Positions 38,058 to 49,298 of a DNA stretch of 64,000 nucleotides are shown here, piece after piece (the stretch's first letter is position 1; every line of letters begins with the position of its first letter). The stretch lies in NCBI GenBank assembly GCA_973895155.1, contig OZ316891.1:14508001-14572000 (forward strand). Direction: 5' to 3'. The notes under the pieces were generated by a model. The model saw only the letters and a list, made by a program, of their open reading frames with translations, was not told the origin of the DNA and did no database searches. The position numbers and the translations under genes were made by a program. This DNA comes from Marsupella aquatica (lineage: Eukaryota; Marchantiophyta).

Positions 38058-40488
38058 TTTGTCTCGTCACCCCGAATTCTCCGAATTCTCCGAACTTCCT
38101 CAATTCCAAAATTCGCCACTGCTCTTCAATCAACCTGCAGATTGAATTTTCGAAGCTCCAATTCGTGTCCAGAATCGATCTAGCTCTGTTTCTTCCGTCC
38201 CACATGGTCCAATCCCGTCTTCCAATCGATAATCTCGGACCCTAATTCATTCAAGGGAGGCACCATCGTGGGAAACAACTCAAAGAAGGAAATCAGTTTG
38301 GCCTTGCTAGGCCAGTTTAACATCCCTTTCGCTTAATTAAAATATTTATTATCTACCCCCTTAGTTTGGAGTTTAGGGGCTTCACACCTTTTCTTTACCT
38401 TTGCTTTGACAGTTTTTTTCGGCCAGTGCTATCTTTTGCGTAGAGCAGGGCCTTCCCACCTTTTCTTCGATTGTTTCTTTTCGCCGGTGTGATCTTTTGC
38501 ATAGAGCAGGGCTTTCCACCTTTTCTTTGATTGTTTTCTTTTTTGGCCACGGGGACCATTTGGTAGAGCAGACTCCTCATCCCAAGTTCTTGTGACTCCT
38601 CATCCCCCAGTTCTTGGAGTCACTGCCTTCTTTAGCTAGAGTGTGTCTATTGCACTACAAAGGGCTCTCCATCCAAAATTTTGAACTTGGATGTCATTTC
38701 AAAATGCTCCTAGTATGAAATGTTTGTTTATGTTATTTATTGTAAGTCAAGGTTATGTCTCTAGAGAAAGTTTTGAAACTAAAGCCCGGATGTACTGCTA
38801 TGTTGTCTCTAACTATCCCCATATATTGTGATAGGGGTCAGATCATATTACACCTAATCATGAGACAACCCAACTAAAAAAGGATGGAGAATTCTCTCAT
38901 TAATTGTTTACTTGCGTTTCTGTCACAATAAGTACATTATGTGCACCTAAAAATCAAATTGAGAGTTTGAATGGAATGGATTCAATGTGCACATTAAAAA
39001 TCTCCTGTAGCTTTGCAGCGGCAAAGTACTCAGCACTCTTTGTAACAACAGCAACACTCTCTAGAAAAGAGTATTCACAATACTCCAAAAACTTTATATC
39101 TCAAGTAACTCTGTAACAATAAAGTTGGTCAAAACACTCTTTATAACAAGAGCAATGATCTCTGAAAAATAGTATTTCACAACAATGCTCATGCAAATTC
39201 CAATTTCCTTTAGCTTTGCAATGAGAAAATTACTACAATTCCGGTAACAAGATTCTTCAACAACATTTTTGGAAGTTTGTCATTTTTGCAAAGCATCAAT
39301 GCCCTAGAATCTCACAAAAGTGTGTTGGAAATTATTTATCCATTTGTGAAAATTGAGCTTATTTGGGCTTTACATTTGCCCCTTATCTTCTTTGGTGGAA
39401 ATTGTTTCTTTGGTTGACGAGTCATTGTGGTGCTTGCTTCCTCCCTTTTGAGGGTAATAAACATTGAAGATATGTTTCGAGTAAATTAAGTCCATTTGGT
39501 TTTTCAATCATTGAGCAAACCACTTGAGGTGTATGAGTAAAATGTGAATCACTCAATCTACTCAAACTTTCATCTACCATGAAGACCAGATATGTTATTT
39601 ATATGTAAGGACCTAAATGTACTTCACTTTTTATCCTTTTTAGTAACTGTGTGGAGAGGAAAGAGTATTGGGAGAATGGGGCAAAGCTTCCAATTAAAAA
39701 AGTACTGGCCACTAACAAAGTATCTGTAGGACAAGTGGGTGAGAGAGTTAGAAAAATGACAAAATGTTTGGACAGAAGTGATGATTGGTTGCTGACAGTG
39801 TAGTATTGGGACAGAATTGTAAATAGCAATATCCAAGCATATGTCTATGTTTTAATCCAGTCCATGTAGGTTTGGTTGATCCATCAAGGCTTCATGGACA
39901 ACGTGCAGGTGAATCCGGGCTTTAATTTAAAAAAAAATCTAGTAATAAAAGTCTATATAGTGATCTTTGCAACCTTAGAAAATCACATGTGAACAAAAGC
40001 TTTGGGATACAGATCCCACCCACTCTGATGGATCTAGTTTTTTACACTTCTTTAAAAACACTTTACTGTACACCAACTCAATAGAGTATTTGTAAACATT
40101 GAATTCTATTTGTGAATTGTGGAGCAAATAAACATTCTCCCTCTTTCCTCAAACACATTGAAATGCAATTGGATGTATCCATGAAGGCAACAATCTCTTC
40201 ATAAGATGTAGAAACAAAAACACTCTTGAGAAGTTATAAATGGTATCATGGTATTGAATTACATTAACAAGTTTCTCAGATTTTGTCCAGGTTTCAAAGT
40301 CTATCTGGGCATATATTGGATTCTTTTTCATTACATTTATTGTTTTTTTATGGAGAGAAAATGGATTACTATTATTGGAATCCAAGGGGGCTTTATTACC
40401 TTTTGATGGGGGAGGAGGCAGACCAAGATTAGTCTCGATAGGAGGGAGTATGCTTGTGACACTCTCTTGAGAAGAGGACAAATCTTCA

Positions 40489-40787
40489 TAGGAAACCCCA
40501 GTTTAACCTGACGGGCACCTTGATGCCTTGTCGGGCACGTCAAATTGTCAAATGACGACCCAAAAATGACCAATTTGACGGATATTCAAAAAGATTCTCC
40601 CGAACTCACCCGAACCTGAACCCCCCCGAACCCCCCCGGAGCACCCCCAAACCGCCCCCGAACCCGTACCCACCCCCCCAAACCCGAACCCACCCCTCCC
40701 GGACAACTCCCGAGCCCGGGTGCCAGTTGCCCATTTGCCGGCCATTTTCGCCCAGTTTGACGGGCAAGGTCAAACCGGGTAGGAAAC
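40489..40787. mobile_element. hAT-like MITE with 8-bp target duplication
   Basis: The sequence TAGGAAAC occurs at 40489-40496 and again at 40780-40787, exactly flanking a 283-bp segment (40497-40779). The segment starts CCCAGTTTAACCT. The reverse complement of its end starts CCCGGTTTGACCT, giving 11 of 13 identical with both mismatches being transitions. An 8-bp duplication with short inverted ends is the hallmark of hAT-superfamily elements. The segment encodes nothing credible and so is non-autonomous. Near the right end CCCAGTTTGACGGGC repeats the left terminal sequence in direct orientation. Its centre is strikingly C-rich on the plus strand. Confidence 0.8.
40610..40700 (-). other. G-rich tract inside the MITE (possible G-quadruplex)
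   Basis: The plus strand has runs of 4-7 cytosines about every 10-15 bases (C7 at 40621 and 40632, then CCCCC, CCCCC, C8). The minus strand therefore carries five or more G-tracts with short loops, matching the usual G-quadruplex pattern. No protein is implied; the Gly-rich minus-strand frame here is a by-product. Confidence 0.6.
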
Positions 40788-41811
40788 TCTCCTAGCTTCC
40801 CTTATTTCTCACTGAAACACCTTAGACACTATACACTCTTAAATAACCACTCTCCCAGAATCTCTGAGAGGACAAAACAATCCACTTCGTTACTCAAGAA
40901 TATTTTCAACAACCCTGCCCCCAAGCTGTGGGAGGATAAACAATCCACTTCTTTGCTCAAGAATATTTTCAACCAATTATGGTACTAGATCCACCAGGTT
41001 TTGCTTTGGGGACACAATATAGTCCACTTTTGTACCTTGAGTATTTTTCAACTAATTATGGTGGTCTTAAAATAGAACCCCTACCTTTGACCAGTTTCTT
41101 AGGGTTTGTGCAAATTTGTTGGGTATTGAACATATGCCTTATCCATCTGTCTCTGTCCTCACTTCCCCCCGCCACTACCTTCTATCACCATAAGGTATCC
41201 ATGACCCTTCACCAGGCCCAGTCTTTCACTATCCTTTGTAGAACTGAGGCAATTTATTATAGGGTCTATAGACAGATTTCACTCCCTGACTCTCCTAAAC
41301 AGGTTACTTCAGAGTTTTACCAGGTGTTTCAGTTTGCTGCCCAATACAGTGTTAGTCTTTTGGGCTTTGTTTTGTTAGTGCTATTGGGTTCTTTGTTTTT
41401 TTCTTGTTTGATGTTGTAGGGGACACCATGCCTTGTTGGACCTCTTTGGTATTCTTGGGGCCCATTTGCCCTTACTCTTCTGTGTGTTGAGTTGCTTTGC
41501 ATTTGAGACCATCCCTCTCCATTCAGGTGTTCTTGTTTTGGGGTTCCTTGTGGTAGTGGATTCAATGTTTCTTGTTCCTTTGGTGTTGTGGGGGACTACT
41601 CAGCTTGTTGGATCTCTTTGGTGTTCTTGGGGCCACTTCCCACTCCTCTTCCCCTTTCTTTATTGGATGGCTTTGCCTTTAAGAAAATGTCTCCCTTTTG
41701 GGATACCTTGTGTTAGTGGGTTCTATTTTTCTTGTTCCTTTGGTGTTGTGAGAGACCTTGGCTTGACAGATCACTTTGGTTCTATAGGCTATTTCCCCTT
41801 CCTCTTACTTT

Positions 41812-41977
41812 CCCTTGGGTTGCTTTGCCTTTGGGACGATGTCTCCCAGTTCCCTTCACTTTTGGGGATTGCTTTGTCTTTGGGACCACACTTTCCCTTG
41901 GGTTGCTTTGCCTTTGGGACAATGTCTCCCAGTTCCCTTCACTTTTGGGGATTGCTTTGTCTTTGGGACCACGTCTC
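41812..41977. repeat. 83-bp tandem duplication in a T/G-rich block
   Basis: Two nearly identical copies begin at 41812 and 41895 (CCCTTGGGTTGCTTTGCCTT), with diverged relatives to the left from about 41430. The 198-codon plus-strand frame over 41433-42029 is a product of this low-complexity sequence. Confidence 0.88.
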
Positions 41978-43283
41978 CCTCCCCCTTATTGGATTCCTTT
42001 GCCTTTGGGGGCCATGTAGTCCCGTTTAGAGTAGTGTGTTTCGGAACCACTGAGTAATTTCTGAAGAATGTTTTTGACTAATTATGATCTCGATTACTCT
42101 AAGTTTTGCGCTGGGGACATTAGGAGACCAGAGGAGCAGTACTCACTTTTTCTTTACGAAGGGAAACCTGAGGACCCCATCTCGTAATCATTGTTACATT
42201 CATAAGCTCACAAAAAATGCTCAATTACCACCGATCCTTAGTATTGACGATTGTTTTTGGTATAGGCAACTGAGCCAGGCACCTACTGTAGCTGCCATAT
42301 GTTCACGATCTAAATTTGGTTTTCGTCAGTCCAAGGGACGCGGTAGTTGACAGGAATGATATGTAAAAGTGGAACGGTAGAGATTGAGCATTTTCGCCTC
42401 AGGATAAAGTTAGGGTTGGATTTTAAGTCTGGTGCCCTGATTTGAACCAAAACACTCGACAGGATCTGAGCCTGAGAACAGTTTAAACAGCATACATTAT
42501 AATTTGGAACAGAATATAGAGCGGTAACAAGCAAAAATAGGTGAAAGGGCATATGAAAATTATTTTGACCCAGGCAGAATCGTCACTCCATCCCACAAAC
42601 AAGCTGTAGGAGATACGAAACAGTTTTCCACAGCAACAAGGAAGCAACCGGAGTTCCAGCATCAATCCCTCGTTAATATCACACTTTTCTGAAGGCAGGC
42701 GAGTGCAGCATTGACAGAAAAATCCCTAGTATCCACCTAATGGTAAGATAATCAGATAGATTACAGCTTGGTGAGAAAACACAACAAAGACGAAATGGGA
42801 TGCTTTGAATTGCACAAAAAACAATGCAACCCACAGGAAACCACCATAGTTGTCAATCGAATGGCATTGAAGGTTCGGGGTCAGAGGTCGGCAGAATCGT
42901 TAGTACTTGTTGGGAGCGAGAAACCGCATGACTTGGGAGAGGGGAGGCTCATGCTCCCTAGGACCCAACGTGCAGTTCCATTCAAAATGCTATATTGACA
43001 ATATGACACATGGGTATCTCCAGAACCTTCCACTTTCCAAACGAAATGGGTCACCTGAGCGACAGGTTCTGTGGAGGGTACATCATTCACATAATAGTTC
43101 CAGACTTCAAGAGAAGTGTTTTGGAATGGAGGAGGAAAGGAGGGCCAGCCACAGAGTGCCATTTGAGAAACCAAAACAACACTCCACCTGCATCAGACTA
43201 AGCACAGAACAGGCCCCAAAGGGACAAAAAGGATACCATAAGCACAGACCTCATCCACAATTGTAATACGAGTTCTAGAGTAG

Positions 43284-46200
43284 TTACAAAGGTTCCCAGC
43301 ATCTCTCTGAACCCTTGGAATGGGCTACACGGTCAATCACCTGTGACAGGTTATCCCAGTTGATAGGTTTTGTGAGATACCCATCTAGACCCATAGACTC
43401 CAGTGAATCTTTTCCTTTCGTTAGCACATCTGCTGTCAACGCATAAATAGGTACCAAAGAAGTTTGTCCACCAAGGGCTCGAATTGCTTTAATTGCACTC
43501 AACCCGTCAAGGACCGGCATTTGCAAGTCCATAAGTATCATATCATGCTGTCCCCTCTGTATTGCATCCACAGCCAGCTGGCCATTACCCACGAGTTCCA
43601 CCTGCACCGAAATTGCGAAGAATTCGTAAATTCTCTGCTTTAAAGACAAATGAAGTAACCAGATAGCACTTAGACATGGAACACGTTTCAACGTGGTCAG
43701 CTTAACATTTCGTAGGCCTATGAAGAGATTTCAACTGAGCTGGCAGTTTTGATAACTTGAATCCATTAGCCACTATAACTAGGATTTGCGTAGAGAGAGA
43801 GTATACTTACGAGAACTCTAGCTATTTACACTAGGAAATAAGATCTTCGTGCACATAAAAGTCACAAACCAAAGTCACATACCTCATGGCCATAATGCTT
43901 TAACATCTTTTGAATGAGAAGTTGATTCACAGTATTGTCTTCAGCGACAAGAACCTTCAGAGTCCGGCCCTTCCTTTGGAAAGAGCCAAATCTTTTAAGA
44001 AAAGAGACTTTTCCTGAGGACTCGACTTCAAGAGCTTGCACACCCCTGGAAAGAGGTATACAGAATGCAAACGTGCTACCTTTTCTGGGTTCACTTTCAA
44101 TCCATATCTTTCCACCCATGACCGTCACAAGGCCCTTGCAAATTGCAAGACCCAGTCCTGTACCACCGAACTTTCTTGTGGTACTGCTCTCAGCTTGAGA
44201 GAAAGACTGAAAAAGTCGACTTTGTTGCTCTTTTGTAAGACCAATCCCTGAATCCGAAACCCTTACTTGGAACCATATCCTTGGGTCCACCACATCACTA
44301 TTGCCCATACCCTCGTTGTCTGTGTGGATCAGGTTTACGTCTCTTTCAACCTCTGGACAGTTTTGCAGTGCAGGAGGTACACCATCCAGGCCCCAAGCCA
44401 CAGTATCTTGTTGTGACGGGAGCATGAGAGACTCCTCGGTTGAATCACAGATGCCAGACTCAGAACAGCTTTCTACGCGCTTCCAGCTGATGCTGATCCC
44501 TCCCTCTTCTGTGAACTTGATTGCGTTACTGACCAGATTGCTAAGGACCTGTCTTAGCCGATTGGGGTCTCCATATACATACAAATCGTCCTCAGAGGGC
44601 AGTTCAATTGACAATCTCAGTTTCTTCTCAGCCAATCTACCCTGAAACAGGGCTGATACCTGCTCCAACAATTCGCTGACATCAAAATTAACATCCTCCA
44701 GGGCCATGTGGCCAGACTGAATTTTTGAGAAATCAAGGATTTCATTCAGCACCTGCATTAAGCCCTCCGCAGATCCTTGCATGACCCTCAAGAACCGTGC
44801 CTGCTCTGCTGTTAATGAGGTGAGTCGTAAAAGGTCAAGCATGCCCAATACTCCAGTCATAGGTGTCCGTAGTTCATGGCTCATCATTGCAAGAAACTGA
44901 GACTTTGCCATATTGGCTTCCTCAATGGCATCATGGGCATCCTGTTCGGATGTTATGTCATCAAAAAGCCAAACTCGGCCATGAGCAACAACACTGCTTA
45001 TTGGATAAGAGCGCACTTGGAGAACACAGCGCGGATGCTTCAACACCCAAACCCAGTCTCTGACTTGATTAGGGCTTCCAGCGATCATATTGAGGCACAT
45101 GTACACATCTGCTACTGCATTACTACGATCAGCAAGATGACACATGCCCTGAGCAACCAATTTCGCATCATACTCTCCAGCACAAGGGAATCCCAGCAAA
45201 TGTGCAGCAGTTGGATTGATCAAGCATTGACCGTGTCCATCATCTACAAATGCAACCGCCTGAGGCATTTTTTGAAGAATAACATCAAACCGGCGACCCA
45301 TGCGATCAGAGCACATGGCCCGTACACTACTGGCCAGTAAGAGAGGCAGAGATTGCCCAGCCTCAGCCATGACAGACTCTGCAACATCGGGAACCTTATC
45401 TGGATCCAGCCACAAAGCGTAGCATAGCCCTTCAGACCTGCAAAATGCATTGCACAGCAAACTCATACAAATTGTACTTGTACCAGTTACGTCACACCCT
45501 AAACTCTAGCTCAAGGATCTGTGTGTAAAAGGACCAAGCGAGTCTGCTCAACACTTTACAGTGGATAAGAAAGTCAAGTTCGAAAGACCTGTCTTCAGAT
45601 ACACATATATAAGGAGATAGGAAAAAGAAGAAATTGGAGTCGACATACACTTCACAATAATAACTTAGGCAAGGAAGACGGCTAACCCTTCAGCATGAAA
45701 GTGAGTTGCAAGAAAGCGTTTGGGTCTGGCTCCAAGGACAGCCGTCAGCATACTCGGAAGGAGCAAGCTGTCCGTGCTGCATACCTACAAAAGACAAAGA
45801 ACAAAGTCACTCAGGGGAAGGGTTTGCAAACACCATGCTGTTTAAAAAACAGATATCCCGCATCGATTGATGAAAAGGATATATCAGCCTGAATCAGTAC
45901 AATACCACTCCACTTCAAAGTTGTGAGATGGACAGGATTTGCACAAATCCGGAACGATCATCAAGACACGTTAACAGCTAAGTCTCAGAACGCCTACTCC
46001 GTGGCTGCATTGATCTTAAGGGAAAGATTTGGTATTCAAATTTGGCTACTGTAGAACATACTCATTCCTCTTTCTATTCGTACACCAGGGAACTAATGCA
46101 ATAACGAAAATCACCCTAAAGGATTCTCATCCACTCACTGGAGAGAGTTTGAAGTGGCGAGAGGTGCTGCAATATTATGTACTAAGGCTCGCTCGTTTGC

Positions 46201-47231
46201 CCTTTTTGAGGTAGACAATATATAGCGCACGATGGCAGAGTTATTCATTTCATAACATGTAGATAGACAGTTCCATTAACGTTGAGTGCAACCTCAGAAC
46301 GAGAAAAACTCTTTCAACCGTATCACACGACAGATGATCTCCTTCACTTGATCAACGAATCATGTTATGATTAAATGACAGGTAGTGACATTAAACTATT
46401 CCATGTCAGTGGGGGAGGTCACCCACCACGCCCAGAATCATAGATCAACTCTTGGTTGATTCTAACACAGGTCAGGCGGCTAGGGAAGTGATTCTCACAA
46501 GGACAACTTGCAGACAGAAGAACCAAGCCAATGTGAGAGACAGCCACTTAATGGCGAACCGCAACAATTGAATTAGAGAGAAAGAAGTATCACACCTCAC
46601 ATCGTGTTGAAGCAGACAACGCAGACTTGGAGAAGCGTAGCGGCACTGTGACTAAACCCTTTGGGACGCACAGAACAGTTTCAGCTAGCCGCAACGGATT
46701 TTGAAGAATGGCAGCAATAACAAGGTCACATTGCAATGACGTCGCTACCACTTGTAGAACAGAGTGGGGAAGGTCGGAGTGCTCACTGCCTGCTTTGTCC
46801 CCCAAAGGCAACTGAGGCTTAAACTCTCCTGAATATCCCCCTGGAGGAATCCCTAAGATATTCGCCGCAACTCCCCCACTTCCAGTGGAACTTGGAGTTC
46901 CAGAATTTGCTCGAACATACATCCTATCGTTGTCACATCCAAGAACAGAAGACCTCACTAGTTCTACATCTTTCACTGCAGGAGGCCTGGAGAAATCTGG
47001 TAGAATCCCACCAGCAGCGCAGGCAACAGGGGCACCCTCCTGACCTTCACACGGTACTGTTTGCCAACACTCATTCTGCTTCGGTCGTTCACTACCAAGA
47101 CCTCTAGTCTCAGTACACACACCTGTACCATCACTAGAAGTACGCTGACCCTCACCTACCTCCAAACTAGGGGTCGTTTCTATCGAACTACTAATTCCCA
47201 TTCGTTTCGAACTTGACATAAACGAGTCCAT
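43284..47231 (-). CDS. PHK: PAS-domain hybrid histidine kinase (PHK-like)
   Basis: Predicted soluble two-component sensor kinase. Four exons (minus): 47231-46596, 45784-45687, 45437-43883, 43601-43284. They total 2607 nt, or 868 aa, all in phase; the 98-nt second exon is needed to restore the frame. The N-terminal 210 residues are Ser/Gly-rich without membrane segments. A PAS-like region follows (FDVILQKMPQAVAFVDDG to VWLFDDITSEQDA), then a HisKA domain with the H-box FLAMMSHELRTPM, and an ATPase domain with N-box LVSNAIKF, G1 DSGIGL, F-box LFQSFSQ and G2 GGTGLGL. The C-terminal receiver shows VLVAEDN, phospho-acceptor Asp in MILMDLQMPVLDG, and Lys in GYLTKPI. Nothing is missing for autokinase and phosphotransfer. 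In Physcomitrium, PHK1/PHK2 of this architecture are reported to restrain protonemal branching. No CHASE or ethylene-binding domain is present, so it is not a cytokinin or ethylene receptor. It lies 236 bp downstream of KAI2 on the same strand. Confidence 0.9.
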
Positions 47232-47467
47232 GAGCAATCCAACTTGTCCAACATTGCACCTACCCTAAAGGAACCACATTCTGAAGACGTCGCATGACAC
47301 CGCCTAATAGCCCACTACCCGAATCCCTCCATCCAGCTCTTAAAAGCTGCTTAGTGGATCAAACTAGCCTTACGACGAACTGGTTAATCTCACTACATCT
47401 GTCTCTACTTACTAAAAATACTAGAACTACATAGGAATCACTGCATTGTTAAGGAACTGTCACTGGT
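47232..47467 (-). promoter_or_regulatory. Very short KAI2-PHK intergenic interval
   Basis: Only 236 bp lie between the KAI2 stop codon and the predicted PHK start codon, both on the minus strand. This interval must contain the KAI2 polyadenylation region and either the PHK promoter or a PHK 5' UTR overlapping KAI2. No convincing TATA box or named element was identified. The assignment as regulatory is by position only. Confidence 0.4.
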
Positions 47468-49298
47468 TCAAACCCCTATGGTTCCCATAATGTGATGCTT
47501 CAACACAGGAACGACAACTTCTGGGGAGCTCAATTGTGGTAAATGACCAGCTGTTGGGAAAACCTCGACAATAGTCTTTCCCCCTAAAGACTGCTTCAAA
47601 TACTCCGACACGACAACCGGTACAGCCAAATCCATGTGACTCTGCAGTATGTGGCAAGGTACAATTACTTGCGAAAGGACACCCCTGAGATCACTTTGAA
47701 AAATGGTTTTAGCTACGCTGAAGGCAATATCAGGCCGAATGTTAAAAAGAGTTCGGCTGAACTCCTGCACTGACGAGGACTCAATATCTGCGCCAATAAC
47801 CAGAGGGGCAAATCCAGACACCCAAGCTTTAAAGTTGGATTGCATAGCTTCAAAGAGTTGATTGAGATCTTCCTGCTCAAAACCTCCAAAATAGTTTGCA
47901 TCGTTCAAGTACCTGCACATAAAGATATGCAGAACCGTGAAAATTTGATTACTTCAGGCACAACAAGGCTTCTCATTTCAAATACGACTTTTGCTGAATG
48001 CGAAACAGTGTCCAGAATTGGAACTTGACTAGAAAAAGGGATGCAGAGAACTCTATACACTGCAGACTAAGAGAGGATCAAGTTCTCTAGCTATGCTTGA
48101 TTTTCCATGTTGCTTGCAGGCACGAAAACCGATCTCTCTAGTCATAATATGTTCACAATCTAGGTTTGCTTAACAAACATGCGACTTCGGAAAAAATATC
48201 TAGTAAGAGCGTTAATCACATAGGGCAACTTGACATCGTCCTAGGTAACATAGTCCGTGCAGAACACTCCCACCAACATTCCCAATCCGACAGCTTCCGT
48301 GTTCGCACCAAAGGGGTTGCCATTTTCAAATAACGCATGCAATACAAATCGCGTCTTGACTTTCCATAAAACCGATCAACGGCAAGGCTATATACTACTA
48401 AGAGGGTCTCCCTGACCCTCAACTGAAAAGCAGTCAGTGTTTGCGCCTTGGCGCTAGGAGCTAAACAACTGAGATGATTATCGTAGTGCAGACAACATAT
48501 TGAACTTTGTTTCGTTGTAGTCCCTCCTACCGAGCTTGTGCAAAGAGTTCAAAGACTCCGCCGTAAAAAGCAAGATGCTGATAACTGATTCTACTGGATG
48601 ACTGATAGATGAGTCCCTCCTACTAAGCTTATGCAAGGAGTTCAACAACTTCGCGGTGAGAAGCAAGATGTTCAAACTAACTTTACTGGATGACATGCAG
48701 ATGACATGGCTTGGACAAACCAACAGAGCACTGCATACTGAGAACATTTGAGGTCGCCGCAGTAAGCGACAGCCACAGAGAGTTCTTCCTATGAGTTCGC
48801 ACAGGAAACACATTACTATGAACATGTCAGGCCGAAACTTGTCCCGCACAAGTGTCAGCTTCATTTTAAGTGTTTACATAAGCAGTCATTCTGAGACACG
48901 TTGCGATGGTACCGAGAGCACAGCGCAACATACCTTGGAGAGGCCGATATCATGATAATCTTGGAGAATAAGTGGGGCTTCTCGATAGATGCAAGGCATC
49001 CCACCATACCAGAAACCGAGTGACCCACATAGATGCACGATTCAATTTCCAGCTCGTCTAAGATTGCAAGCAGGTCGTCAGCATAGCCATGCAGTGTAGA
49101 GTAGCGGTTGAAGTTGAAGTAATCAGGGTTTGTTGTCCCTGCCCCCATGTTGTCGAAGAGAATAAGCCGGTAGTCATCAACCAGTTGAGGTACAACATGT
49201 TTCCAGACAGATTGATCAGTGCCGAACCCATGTCCCAACACGACCAGTTCTTCGCCAGAACCAACTATCCGCACATTGTGGGCCTCAAGTAGAGACAT
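47468..49298 (-). CDS. KAI2: KAI2-like alpha/beta-hydrolase receptor
   Basis: Homologue of KARRIKIN INSENSITIVE 2, a hydrolase-fold receptor for karrikins and the presumed endogenous KAI2 ligand, acting with the F-box protein MAX2. Two exons (minus): 49298-48934 and 47912-47468, joined through a 1021-bp intron. The total is 810 nt, or 269 aa (Arabidopsis KAI2: 270), with the intron between SASPR and YLND, the site usual for the family. The start [17 protein letters not shown] is the conserved one; an ATG-less in-frame extension upstream is ignored. The catalytic triad is intact: Ser94 in GHSVSG, Asp216 in SHMDLAVP, His245 in TAGHLPQLS. Oxyanion HGFGTD and LFDNMGAG are also present, with the helical lid around residues 124-190. 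It matches KAI2 better than D14, but bryophytes carry several KAI2-like clades and I cannot say which one this is. Confidence 0.95.

Larger units (their letters stand above)
38058..43283. other. Gene-free, AT-rich stretch with MITE and low-complexity block
   Basis: The left edge is the promoter side of the 185-aa gene and the right edge (about 42.9-43.28 kb) is probably the 3' UTR of the histidine kinase gene. Between them there is no supported coding sequence. Around 38400-38560 there are three diverged copies of a CCACCTTTTCTTTGATTGTTT-like block. A hAT-like MITE lies at 40497-40779 and an 83-bp duplication at 41812-41977. Confidence 0.55.

Noticed and set aside
40548-40745. Gly-rich 65-codon frame on the minus strand
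   Set aside because: It is the translation of the C-rich core of the MITE and has no independent support.
41433-42029. 198-codon hydrophobic open frame on the plus strand
   Set aside because: The frame is produced by a T/G-rich low-complexity block with an 83-bp tandem duplication; all three plus frames read similar Phe/Leu/Trp/Gly-rich repeats.
43284-47231. Assignment as a cytokinin or ethylene receptor
   Set aside because: No CHASE domain, no ethylene-binding membrane segments, and a PAS-like region directly before HisKA; the protein appears soluble.
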